Virus record (IMG/VR): IMGVR_UViG_3300025132_000355
Span: 1 to 21,878 of that record
DNA: 21,878 nucleotides
From: a virus
Strand: one strand, 5' to 3'
Shown here: piece after piece, positions 8,462 through 15,674 of the stretch
How positions within the stretch are numbered: position 1 is the stretch's first letter
Layout of the letters: the number at the start of each line of letters is the position of its first letter
Program-made: the position numbers and the translations under genes
Notes under the pieces: model-generated
Told to the model about the DNA's origin: nothing
What the model saw: the letters and a program-made list of their open reading frames with translations, nothing else
Database searches by the model: none

Positions 8462-10665
8462 TATCTTCTTCCGTCCGGTTGTGTGTCTAATCTAAATGTT
8501 CCTAACTTCCAATTTTGAGAAGTCGAAGTATTTGCTACTTTTAATGCAATTGCTCTAGCCCTAGCTCTTGTATCAACCTTTTTTGTAGATGAAGTAATTG
8601 TAAAAGGTCCTAATGATGAGCTAGTTTGAGAATCATTTGGATAATCTCTTAATTGTAAAGTAATCTGTGTGTTCCCTGTTTGAGATATAAAATCTGGAAC
8701 AAACCTTCTTATCTTCATTAAGTATTCACCGTCTCCTCTAAAGTCTGAAGTACCTGATGTTTGTCCTTGAGCTAGTCTCTGTGTAATATCAAAATCTCCT
8801 GATTCAATACTAGCTGTTATAGCTGTAATCGTTCCATTTTTATTTTGATCAGTTCCTGTTTCATGTTCATAGTATGAAGTTCTACCTTCTGTGTTTCCTT
8901 TTACATCAAAAGATGTATCGGTGTCTGCATCATAAGATAATGCATGGGGTAAACCAAACACAGCAGAGTCTCTCCACATTGTTCTAGCTAAAGATCCAAT
9001 AGTCCAAACAGGTCTTTGAGGAGAAGAGTCAAAATAATTATATGCAACCATTCTGTTTACAACAGAAGATGTAGAGGTTGGATAAAACCAAATTATTTCT
9101 CCAAATAAATTATTTAAACCTGCAGATATCATTTGGTTACCAGAGTCTAAATTTATATCGTCATAAACATAATCCTCTACTAAACAATGTAGTGATTCTA
9201 GCTTACCAGCATATCTAAAGAAACCATTCTCTGACATCCAGTATGCAGCACCATCAACTTCAATACATGCATTCTGACCTGTTAATCCACAGTTGGTTCC
9301 AACTTGTGCGAATGCAAAAGTAAAAGGTTGACCAACAAAACGTTGTGTAAATAAAGCTGTATCAGTCCAAACATAAATTGCATCACGACCTCTGATTGCT
9401 CCTCTGATCTGTGATCCATCGGCCAGTCTTTGTGTACCAGCGGTATTGGTTGCTGTAGGTGTGTATGTATTTATATCTTCTTGGTCCGAGAATCTAATAA
9501 ACATATCATCCTGAGTACTCGTATCCCCTATTGTAGTTTCTGTTCCAAAAAATACTAAGTGACGATCCGGTGTCGATACAACCATATGTCTTGATGCAGT
9601 TGGCGCACCAGATATAATTGTAGCTCTTGTTTCGTTTGCATTTGATAAACTTGAATCCCATTCAAAACATGCACTGTCATGAATTAAACAAATAGCTTTA
9701 TCACCAAAATTATCTAATGACCACATGCCTGGTTCTAATACTAAGTCTCCTGATGCTGCTTCTCCCCACGCAACATAATCTGAAGAGTTTGTAACGGTTG
9801 CACCATCACTATGAGCAGCTCTTGTAGAGTTTCTTACTGCTCTAGTAATACCTGTTAAATTATTTCCAGAAACACCTGTGTAAGATATTTCTTCTGTTCC
9901 TACCTGAATATAATTAGTCCCTGAACTTGGAAACTGTGAAGCGTCTGTTAAAGTTATAGAAGTCCCTGATCCACCTGTTCCTGCAGTATCATTTAATAAT
10001 GCACCATTTAAAGTAGTTGTTAATGCTGAGGTATCTTCTCCACCCCAAGATCCAAGACCCCAACCAAAACCTTTTGCTTGCACTGCTGGTCCTACAGGAT
10101 AATAATGCTGTACTCTAATTCCTCCTGATGTTGTTGCACCAGAACCTGATTCATTTGAAGGCATTGTAATTGTTAAAGTAGTAGCCGTAGGGACAGTTGT
10201 TACCATAAATTTTATATCGTCAAAATCACTAGCTCCAAAGTTAGATCCAGTAATTGTACTAAAATTATCTAATAAAATTATATCTTGAGGATTTATATTG
10301 TGAGAAGTGCTGAAAGTTATTGTAACAGTTGGTGATCCATTGGTTGTACTAAAAGCACTCGTTAAAGTTGTAGTGCTTTTAATAGGGTGAATGTCATAAA
10401 AGACTCCCCCTGAATATGCGTATAAAATTCTGTTTGTACCAATAATAGAATATTTTCTAGCTCCACTATTTATAAAATGGTGAAGCCCTCTTCCTGCACC
10501 TGTTAATTCGTTTGATCCCGATCCGCCTAGCTGATTCCATCCTCCTATTTTCTCAGGAGAATTATATCTAAACCTAACATTATCGCAGTTAACCCATTGG
10601 CCTTCGGCGGTTGTTGGTGTTATCTGTTTATTTATACCTGGCTGAAATCCTATTTTTTGTAGCAT
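8461..10665 (-). CDS. Tail nozzle / packaged-DNA stabilisation protein (P22 gp10-like, T7 gp12-like)
   Basis: This 734-aa protein opens with MLQKIGFQPGINKQ and continues through WVNCDNVRFRYNSPEKIGGW, the hallmark start of the phage stabilisation protein family (P22 gp10), whose beta-propeller forms the tail nozzle and plugs the portal channel after packaging. Residues about 110-290 are two inserted beta-rich segments, one containing a TEEISYTG turn found in many phage proteins. The rest is repeating beta strands with W and Y, as expected of a propeller. It would bind the gp4-like adaptor encoded at 20016-20765. The length is greater than P22 gp10 because of the insertions. The ribosome binding site is GAAGGG, and a promoter-like sequence lies just upstream. 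Confidence 0.75.
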   Translation of the reverse strand: MLQKIGFQPGINKQITPTTAEGQWVNCDNVRFRYNSPEKIGGWNQLGGSGSNELTGAGRGLHHFINSGARKYSIIGTNRILYAYSGGVFYDIHPIKSTTTLTSAFSTTNGSPTVTITFSTSHNINPQDIILLDNFSTITGSNFGASDFDDIKFMVTTVPTATTLTITMPSNESGSGATTSGGIRVQHYYPVGPAVQAKGFGWGLGSWGGEDTSALTTTLNGALLNDTAGTGGSGTSITLTDASQFPSSGTNYIQVGTEEISYTGVSGNNLTGITRAVRNSTRAAHSDGATVTNSSDYVAWGEAASGDLVLEPGMWSLDNFGDKAICLIHDSACFEWDSSLSNANETRATIISGAPTASRHMVVSTPDRHLVFFGTETTIGDTSTQDDMFIRFSDQEDINTYTPTATNTAGTQRLADGSQIRGAIRGRDAIYVWTDTALFTQRFVGQPFTFAFAQVGTNCGLTGQNACIEVDGAAYWMSENGFFRYAGKLESLHCLVEDYVYDDINLDSGNQMISAGLNNLFGEIIWFYPTSTSSVVNRMVAYNYFDSSPQRPVWTIGSLARTMWRDSAVFGLPHALSYDADTDTSFDVKGNTEGRTSYYEHETGTDQNKNGTITAITASIESGDFDITQRLAQGQTSGTSDFRGDGEYLMKIRRFVPDFISQTGNTQITLQLRDYPNDSQTSSSLGPFTITSSTKKVDTRARARAIALKVANTSTSQNWKLGTFRLDTQPDGRR

Positions 10666-10683
10666 ATAACCCTTCTATCACAT

Positions 10684-10711
10684 ATTATATTATAAAAATA
10701 GCCATAATCAA
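10684..10711 (-). promoter_or_regulatory. Candidate sigma70-type promoter before the nozzle gene
   Basis: On the minus strand, TTGATT (complement of 10706-10711) and TATAAT (complement of 10684-10689) are separated by 16 bases. The -10 is a full consensus match and the -35 matches at four of six positions. It sits in the largest gene-free gap of the window (10666-10769) and would start RNA a few bases before the ribosome binding site of the 734-aa gene. The region is AT-rich, so a chance match is possible. No clear terminator hairpin precedes it. Confidence 0.4.
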
Positions 10712-10769
10712 GGCGAACTAAAACTGTTTACTACACTTTATTAGATAATTCTAGAGGAAAACTTTTGCT

Positions 10770-11378
10770 TTATTTTATATCCTTTGGAGGAACAAAATGA
10801 AGCCACCCTGTTACAATATATTTTTCATACTTTTCTGAAATCTGCCCTCTATGCATATGTGTCCATTCTGCTGGCCATATTAGTGTTAAACCTTTTTTAG
10901 CAGGGGTCGTTACTTTTTGATATGAAAAATTAGTGCCTCCATCTTCAACGTCATTTAAATAAGTCATAAATACCAAAACTCTATCAGCACAATGATATGA
11001 TCCTCTTTCACAATGCTCGTGAAAGAACCCTTCTTTAGGTTTATAATACTGAACGTTATATTCCTTAACCAAGCCTATTTGATCTAAACCTGTATAAATT
11101 CCGACGTAATATTTTTTTTGATATTCTTGTAAACATTTCAAAAGTTCTTTTTCATAAGTAATGAAAGGCTCTCCGAATTGTGGCCTTACAGTTAAGTCTG
11201 TAGATTTTTTTTTATTTTGATCACTATTCTCTCCTCCTTTATTCAAAGTGTAAAGCGCCCCTTTATGTTTCCAAAAATCTGGTGTTTGATTATAGAATTT
11301 AATTAAATCATCACAAAGTTTAGGGTTAATAAACCATCCCCCCATAAAAGTTTCTTTCTTTAGTTTGTATTCTTTCAT
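10770..11378 (-). CDS. 2OG-Fe(II) oxygenase-like protein 4, HxE type
   Basis: This 202-aa protein has a double-stranded beta-helix signature. An iron site is expected at H122 and E124 (HCE within FFHEHCERG), with distal H174 in WPAEWTHMHRG. A basic residue near the 2-oxoglutarate pocket may be K186, in EKYIVTGW. The block LIWPAEWTHMHRG...YIVTGWLHF matches a 2OG-Fe(II) oxygenase subfamily common in cyanophages and marine phages. Such enzymes hydroxylate a substrate using oxygen and 2-oxoglutarate. The substrate is unknown; neighbours suggest virion fibre proteins or a host surface component. It starts with a TAATG overlap with the previous oxygenase gene and ends the array. Confidence 0.7.
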   Translation of the reverse strand: MKEYKLKKETFMGGWFINPKLCDDLIKFYNQTPDFWKHKGALYTLNKGGENSDQNKKKSTDLTVRPQFGEPFITYEKELLKCLQEYQKKYYVGIYTGLDQIGLVKEYNVQYYKPKEGFFHEHCERGSYHCADRVLVFMTYLNDVEDGGTNFSYQKVTTPAKKGLTLIWPAEWTHMHRGQISEKYEKYIVTGWLHFVPPKDIK

Positions 11379-11926
11379 TAATTTTTTTTTGATATGTCTC
11401 CAGATATTAAATTAAAATTTACATTTAACTTTAATTTTGTATCTGTTTGAAAGACAGGTTGATGAGGGATATCTCCTGAAAAAACTATCAGGGTATTTTC
11501 TTTAGCTGGGACAAATAAAGGCTCTTCTTTATGAAAAATAGTTCCTCCGTTACATGTGTTTATAGAGTAAAGGGCGGCTACATGTTTAAATTCTTGATCT
11601 GTATGTTTAAAACCTTTTAAATTTTCTGGCTGTCTAGGATAGCAATTAACTTTAGCTCTATGTAAAGCAAGCTGATAAAGATGGTTATTTAATTGGCTAA
11701 ACTCAGGCATCGTTTTTATTTTATTAAAAATAACATCTGCTATACCAAAGAAGTTACTAGATTTTCTACCCTCTATATAAAGATGATGAGCAAAAAAAAA
11801 TTGAGTTTCTTTTCTTTCTTCTGATACTTCATCTTCATAGAAGTAAGGAAAATAAGAAGAACGTACTACTTTATTTAAGTCCTTTACTTGATCAATAGGT
11901 AAAAAGTTTTCAATTATTTCTAACAT
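11378..11926 (-). CDS. 2OG-Fe(II) oxygenase-like protein 3, HTD type
   Basis: With the start at 11926 (MLEIIENFLP) the protein is 182 aa. A start upstream at 11983 would overlap the previous gene by 55 bases and add a basic leader, so the shorter form is preferred: it begins two bases after the upstream stop. Metal ligands are H108 and D110 (FKHTDQE) and H155 (SGDIPHQP). The usual 2-oxoglutarate-binding Arg is replaced by Lys (K164 or K166 in TDTKLKLNVNF). The fold and spacing are those of the 2OG-Fe(II) oxygenase superfamily (small PHD-like type). It probably hydroxylates a protein or a small molecule; the substrate is unknown. An internal GGTIFHKEE segment is typical of the turn between the core strands. 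Confidence 0.7.
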   Translation of the reverse strand: MLEIIENFLPIDQVKDLNKVVRSSYFPYFYEDEVSEERKETQFFFAHHLYIEGRKSSNFFGIADVIFNKIKTMPEFSQLNNHLYQLALHRAKVNCYPRQPENLKGFKHTDQEFKHVAALYSINTCNGGTIFHKEEPLFVPAKENTLIVFSGDIPHQPVFQTDTKLKLNVNFNLISGDISKKN

Positions 11927-11928
11927 AT

Positions 11929-12618
11929 CTATAACCCTTCTGTAAAAGGAATATCGCCGGGCCTTTCCCATACCCCTAAACATTGTCTGCCATCGTATAA
12001 GAGTTTTTTATTAAGTGCAGTCGCTTCGACAAAATGTAAAAAGACTTGCCCACATTCATTACCATTAAAGGGCTCTCTCCAATGTTCTAAAATATCTCCA
12101 CGATAAACTAATAGATCTCCTGGTGTTAAATTTATTTTAACGCCTTTGTTAGTGGTTTCCATAGTAGCGCCGTTTTCACCTGGTCGTCCTATATTTTTTT
12201 TTGGTTCTAAAAATATTGGCCACTCATCTCCTCCTAAATTTAAAGTAGTAGAAAAGGCACACTCAGGTCTATCTTTATGTCTTTTTAAAACATCCCACTT
12301 TGTATAAAGTCTAGCATAAGAATATGTAGGGAGTAATTTTAAACCAGTTTCTTTTTCAAGAATAGGTTGTACTAATAATAATAAAGTATCAAAGGTAGGA
12401 GTTCCATATATACAAAAAGTTTTTGGGTTATTTTGAACCTGCGGATCTCCAAATCTACCAATTCTCCAATTTTCATAAGGAGAAACAAATCTTTCTTTTT
12501 TAGCGACAACTGCCACTTGTCTTTTTACAATAAAATAATTGTATAAGAAAATAGCTAACTCTCTGCTTATTGCACTTTTTATAAGGGAGTAGTTATTTTT
12601 TTTAAATGTTTTTTTCAT
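11929..12618 (-). CDS. 2OG-Fe(II) oxygenase-like protein 2
   Basis: This 229-aa protein belongs to a phage family I recognise by LKRHKDRPECAFSTTLNLGG and by the later GDLLVYRGDILEHWRE. The likely iron ligands are H114, D116 and H179. No Arg sits at the usual spacing after H179; the chain runs CGQVFLHFV instead, so co-substrate binding may differ from classic members. Because the ligand triad is intact, activity is plausible. It begins inside the stop of the preceding gene (ATGA overlap) and lies in the middle of the oxygenase array, so the enzymes are made together. Its substrate cannot be read from sequence. Confidence 0.65.
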   Translation of the reverse strand: MKKTFKKNNYSLIKSAISRELAIFLYNYFIVKRQVAVVAKKERFVSPYENWRIGRFGDPQVQNNPKTFCIYGTPTFDTLLLLVQPILEKETGLKLLPTYSYARLYTKWDVLKRHKDRPECAFSTTLNLGGDEWPIFLEPKKNIGRPGENGATMETTNKGVKINLTPGDLLVYRGDILEHWREPFNGNECGQVFLHFVEATALNKKLLYDGRQCLGVWERPGDIPFTEGL

Positions 12619-13247
12619 TTAAATTTTGGTCCTTGACACCATCCTACCAAAGAAAGTCTTTGGCCTCTAATAACGGGGGTTACTTTATGCCACAAAAACG
12701 AAGGAAAAAGAGTAAGCGTTCCTTTTTTAAGAGATTTATCAGAAAATAAAATACTTTCATTTTTATCAAAAGGACTTTCTTTTTGTTTAGGGTTAGAATT
12801 GTAAATTAAAAGCTGACCTCCGCTATATTCTTCTGGATCTGACAGCTGTATAGTAAAAGACAGTTTTCTTTTTCCAAAATAATTATCACTTTCAGGATCA
12901 GAATCCGTATGCCAAGTGTAGTGTTGATTACTATTATACATAGTAAATTGTATTTTCTCTAACATATCTAGATCAAAGTTCCATGCTGCCTGTTTATTTC
13001 CTTCCATAATAGCAGTTATTATTTCAACACTTATCCACGGTTCATCTAAAAAAGAAACAGTAGAGTCTCTCATTTCTTTTTGTTTTTTTATTTTTTCCTT
13101 AGTCCATTCTTTATTTGATGCATATTCACTAAATTCTCCGGTTGTTGCCATAAGTTTATTGGTAGCCATACCAAAAGCTATAACCTCGTTACAAAAAGAT
13201 TTTGAAAAAGCATCGGGTATACACCAGAAATTATTTTTACTAAACAT
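12615..13247 (-). CDS. 2OG-Fe(II) oxygenase (prolyl-4-hydroxylase / PKHD type)
   Basis: This 210-aa protein is the clearest oxygenase of the set. It has H113-T-D115 in YTWHTDSDPE, distal H187 in FLWHKVTP, and R197 ten residues later in RGQRLSLVGWC, which is the H-x-D...H...R/K pattern of Fe(II)/2-oxoglutarate dioxygenases. The strand SFTIQLSDPEEYSGGQLLIY is the typical P4Hc strand and turn. It would hydroxylate a protein or peptide residue using 2-oxoglutarate and O2. The start directly abuts the stop of the 181-aa gene (TAAATG), so the two are translated together. The similarity to PKHD-type hydroxylases (PiuC family) is by motif, not by alignment. Confidence 0.8.
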   Translation of the reverse strand: MFSKNNFWCIPDAFSKSFCNEVIAFGMATNKLMATTGEFSEYASNKEWTKEKIKKQKEMRDSTVSFLDEPWISVEIITAIMEGNKQAAWNFDLDMLEKIQFTMYNSNQHYTWHTDSDPESDNYFGKRKLSFTIQLSDPEEYSGGQLLIYNSNPKQKESPFDKNESILFSDKSLKKGTLTLFPSFLWHKVTPVIRGQRLSLVGWCQGPKFK

Positions 13248-13793
13248 TTATCTACCTAATCTATATTTTACAATAGATCTTTGATTAGTAGCTGGAGTAA
13301 AATAATACTCTAAATTACTATTGAATACAAACCACTCATTATTTTTTATTTCATGAGTCCATTTTTTATCCAGGGCTTTATTATCTGGGCATTCTATAAT
13401 TAACCTGTCTTTTGATTCTATATCGCTTTCTGCTAAACAAGATATGTAAAGTAGAGTAAACTCTGGACCATTTTGAATATTAACTGAATTCATGTCTTTT
13501 AATTTAAGAGTACCCTGTCCCTTTTGATGGTACATGACTCTAGGGCCTTCTAAAGCCGAAACAAATAATTTTTCTTTAAGGTGTAATTGACTTGAAATAT
13601 ATTTAAAAACTTTATCAATTTCTATTTCGTAAGGAATTAACATTCCTTCTTCAGGGGCAAAGATTTTATTTGAATCATTTAATTCAAATCTTTCTACTAT
13701 AAATTGATGAATATAACCCTGTCGTACATTTGTAGTATGTAAAGGAATCTCTCCCGTATATAAATTACTTTCTATAAGTTTTATTTTATTCAT
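13248..13793 (-). CDS. Hypothetical protein, possibly a degenerate double-stranded beta-helix protein
   Basis: I do not recognise this 181-aa protein with confidence. Its last third, WFVFNSNLEYYFTPATNQRS followed by IVKYRLG, resembles the C-terminal strand pair of 2OG oxygenases (…H-x-V-x-P…x-R-x-S-I-x-x-x…), but the position of the distal His is occupied by Phe or Tyr. The earlier candidate site HQK (H89-Q90-K91) lacks the Asp/Glu. If the fold is right, the metal site is lost and the protein could be a non-catalytic partner or substrate-binding member of the array. It is first in the oxygenase module, with no visible ribosome binding site and a start codon inside a potential hairpin. It ends by abutting the next gene. 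Confidence 0.4.
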   Translation of the reverse strand: MNKIKLIESNLYTGEIPLHTTNVRQGYIHQFIVERFELNDSNKIFAPEEGMLIPYEIEIDKVFKYISSQLHLKEKLFVSALEGPRVMYHQKGQGTLKLKDMNSVNIQNGPEFTLLYISCLAESDIESKDRLIIECPDNKALDKKWTHEIKNNEWFVFNSNLEYYFTPATNQRSIVKYRLGR

Positions 13794-13825
13794 ACTGTAT
13801 ACAAAGTATGTTTTACAACATACTT
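13791..13825 (-). promoter_or_regulatory. Inverted repeat able to form two alternative hairpins, overlapping a start codon
   Basis: On the minus strand, AAGTATGTT-GTAA-AACATACTT (13825-13804) is a perfect 9-bp inverted repeat with a 4-base loop. The second arm can instead pair through CATACT with AGTATG at 13796-13791, which contains the ATG of the 181-aa gene (loop of 8 bases). The two structures exclude each other: the first leaves the start codon free and the second hides it. The repeat could equally be a DNA operator, since it overlaps the -10 of a candidate promoter. The repeats are read directly from the sequence; any switching role is inference. Confidence 0.5.
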
Positions 13826-13838
13826 AAAAAACTGTCAA
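13810..13838 (-). promoter_or_regulatory. Candidate sigma70-type promoter of the oxygenase module
   Basis: On the minus strand, TTGACA (complement of 13833-13838) is a perfect -35 consensus lying directly after the stop codon of the 160-aa gene. After 17 bases comes TAAAAC (complement of 13810-13815), which matches four of six -10 positions. Transcription would start near 13800-13804, leaving almost no leader before the ATG at 13793 and matching the lack of a ribosome binding site there. The inverted repeat covers the spacer and the -10, as an operator would. Confidence 0.45.
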
Positions 13839-14321
13839 CTATACCGAAGGTTTTTCGTCTAATATGACGTTTTCTTCAGTAACATATTTCCATTTTTGAT
13901 CGGCTTCAAACCAAAGCCAGTGATCATTTTCATCTGGGCATGCAATAGGTGCTTCCCAATAGTTTTTGGACTGATTCCACACCCAACTTGTACTTTCAAT
14001 GTTATCACCAGAAAATGGTTTTGGGGGTCTAAAAGTTTCTGTTGCAGAATCATAAAATGATCCTACTTCACCATAATTTCCTCTAAAAGCTTTTTCTTGA
14101 GTCTCGGAAAGTTTAGTTTCATATGTATTAGAAGTAAAATGTTTTCCTTTTTTTGTCTTTACAGATGTTTGTACGTAAGTTCCACCACCATGAACACTTT
14201 GTAAAAATGCAATTCCAACAGCTTCTGATTCATTTCCGTTTTCATCTAAACAGTTTTTATCAGCAACTTTTTCTACACCTATAACAATGTTGTTTTCATC
14301 TAATTTGCAAAACGTAGCCAT
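13839..14321 (-). CDS. Tail-fibre accessory protein, conserved in marine phages
   Basis: This 160-aa protein starts MATFCKLDENNIVIGV and continues through RGNYGEVGSFYDSATETFRP and PKPFSGDN to repeated Trp-containing strands (WVWNQSKNYWEAP, WLWFEADQKWKYV). This layout, a short beta start followed by 'FR-NY-G-Y-D…F-PPKPF' and a Trp-rich end, is one I recognise from proteins encoded beside tail fibres in cyanophages and pelagiphages. The exact role is unproven; a fibre-tip, chaperone or attachment protein is likely. It directly follows the glycine-rich adhesin gene and is the last gene before the oxygenase module. The ribosome binding site is weak. Confidence 0.6.
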   Translation of the reverse strand: MATFCKLDENNIVIGVEKVADKNCLDENGNESEAVGIAFLQSVHGGGTYVQTSVKTKKGKHFTSNTYETKLSETQEKAFRGNYGEVGSFYDSATETFRPPKPFSGDNIESTSWVWNQSKNYWEAPIACPDENDHWLWFEADQKWKYVTEENVILDEKPSV

Positions 14322-14323
14322 AA

Positions 14324-15268
14324 TTATTGGTACCTATACCTTATCATAACAATTCCGGCTGCACCAGTTCCTGCAGGGTTTGTTGGACCGTGTGTTCCTG
14401 CACCACCTGATCCTGAATTTTCTATACCATCTCCACCGGCATAAGATCCTCCACTTCGAACCATACCACCGCCGACACATTGACCACCTAGTGCTCCTGG
14501 ACCACCGCCGCCACCGCCAGCAGAAAAAAAAGCTCCACCACCGTCTCCTGCATTTGTAGGAGTACAAATTGCTGCTGGTCCTCCACCAGCTATTTGACAT
14601 AAAATTCCTTGACCAGCACCAACGCCAGATATTCCTATAGTCATTGGACCTGTACACATAGCTCCACCACCACCGTTAGGGGCTCCATTAGTTCCTTGAG
14701 GGGGACTAACAGGAGGTGTATTTCCTGCACCGCCAGCATGAGGAGGCAATCTTCCTGCACCGCCTCCAGAGGCACCAGCACTACCAGCGCCATTTGAATT
14801 TCCATTTCCACCACCAGCAGATGTAATATTTGAAAAAGTTGAAGTACCACCAGCAGCTCCAACTGTTATTGGATATGATCCTGGACTTGCAGAAACAGGG
14901 AGTAAAGCTCCAGAAGCTAAGGGATCAGGGAAAGCAAAACCGGAAGCTCTATATCCGCCTCCGCCGCCTCCGCCAGCAAATCCTAAATTTCCAGAATTAC
15001 CCGCACCGCCGCCACCACCAACAACTACATAATCAACACCAGCACTTTCCGGAGCTCCGGAACCTACTGCGTTTACTGTAAGAGTTGCTGAGGATTTAAA
15101 AACGTGAATTTTGTAATCACCAATCGTTAAAGTTTCATCACCACCAGAAGCTGAAATGTAATTTCCACCCGCAGATCCTGAAGAAGCAGAGTAAACTCTT
15201 CCGCTAGAATCAACAGATAAATCAGTTAATGTAAAATCTCCTTTTGATGGTTTAATTATTTTAGGCAT
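14324..15268 (-). CDS. Glycine-rich tail-fibre adhesin / receptor-binding protein
   Basis: This 314-aa protein has a short N-terminal part (about 1-82) with beta strands (DYKIHVFKSSATLTV), followed by YVVVGGGGGAG and then about 215 residues dominated by Gly runs with Ala, Ser, Pro and Asn. It closes with IVMIRYRYQ. This is the architecture of the phage glycine-rich domain family, in which polyglycine type II helices bundle, as in the gp38 adhesin at the tip of T2/S16 long tail fibres. The likely job is host recognition at the fibre tip. The Gly/Pro content (for example PPVSPPQGTNGAP) could also make it a substrate for the neighbouring oxygenases, which is speculation. A strong AAGGAGG site precedes the start. 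Confidence 0.7.
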   Translation of the reverse strand: MPKIIKPSKGDFTLTDLSVDSSGRVYSASSGSAGGNYISASGGDETLTIGDYKIHVFKSSATLTVNAVGSGAPESAGVDYVVVGGGGGAGNSGNLGFAGGGGGGGYRASGFAFPDPLASGALLPVSASPGSYPITVGAAGGTSTFSNITSAGGGNGNSNGAGSAGASGGGAGRLPPHAGGAGNTPPVSPPQGTNGAPNGGGGAMCTGPMTIGISGVGAGQGILCQIAGGGPAAICTPTNAGDGGGAFFSAGGGGGGPGALGGQCVGGGMVRSGGSYAGGDGIENSGSGGAGTHGPTNPAGTGAAGIVMIRYRYQ

Positions 15269-15293
15269 AAATTATCTTTCCTCCTTATTAAAA

Positions 15294-15653
15294 TTAATCT
15301 ATCAATTCAACATATGAAACATGATAATCTAAATCACTGGCAGTGCCAGCTGTGATCGCGATTAAATCTGTTTCATCTAAATAAATTGGTGTATCAATTA
15401 AACTTAATGTTGAATCAGCAGGTACAGAAATTGTACTTGCAATTTTATAATATGTTGAACCGTTATCATTACTGATTTCTACTGTTGCATCACATGCATT
15501 AGTTCCATCATCATTTGAAATTAAAATTGTGTCTATTCTTACTGCAGATTCTGCAGCAACGTCTATCATAGTTGTTCTGTTAGTATCCCCTAAAGATCCC
15601 ATTGCATTTTTAGGTGATATTGTTGCGACGTTTACAAGATTTGGTGTTGCCAT
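15294..15653 (-). CDS. Small beta-sandwich virion or fibre protein
   Basis: This 119-aa protein is all-beta in appearance, rich in Thr, Asp, Ile and Ser, with ILISNDDGTNACDATVEIS in the middle and HVSYVELID at the end. It has no signal peptide or catalytic motif. It resembles the 113-aa protein at 7956-8297 in length and strand pattern. Its place between two fibre genes suggests a fibre-associated or decoration subunit. A GGAG ribosome binding site is present, and the gene lies 21 bases after the stop of the 271-aa gene. Function unproven. Confidence 0.55.
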   Translation of the reverse strand: MATPNLVNVATISPKNAMGSLGDTNRTTMIDVAAESAVRIDTILISNDDGTNACDATVEISNDNGSTYYKIASTISVPADSTLSLIDTPIYLDETDLIAITAGTASDLDYHVSYVELID

Positions 15654-15674
15654 TTTTTATACTCCTATTCTTTT

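Noticed and set aside
10666-10769. Intrinsic terminator after the oxygenase array
   Set aside because: Only very short AT pairings are present, with no GC-containing stem followed by a T run.
11927-11983. Longer start for the third oxygenase (MFRGMGKARR...)
   Set aside because: It would overlap the upstream gene by 55 bases; the start at 11926 gives a 2-base gap and begins with the expected MLEIIENFLP.
14830-15081. Plus-strand Gln/Leu-rich frame and other frames over the glycine-rich gene
   Set aside because: These are by-products of GGN-repeat coding on the minus strand; their composition is low complexity and there is no start context.
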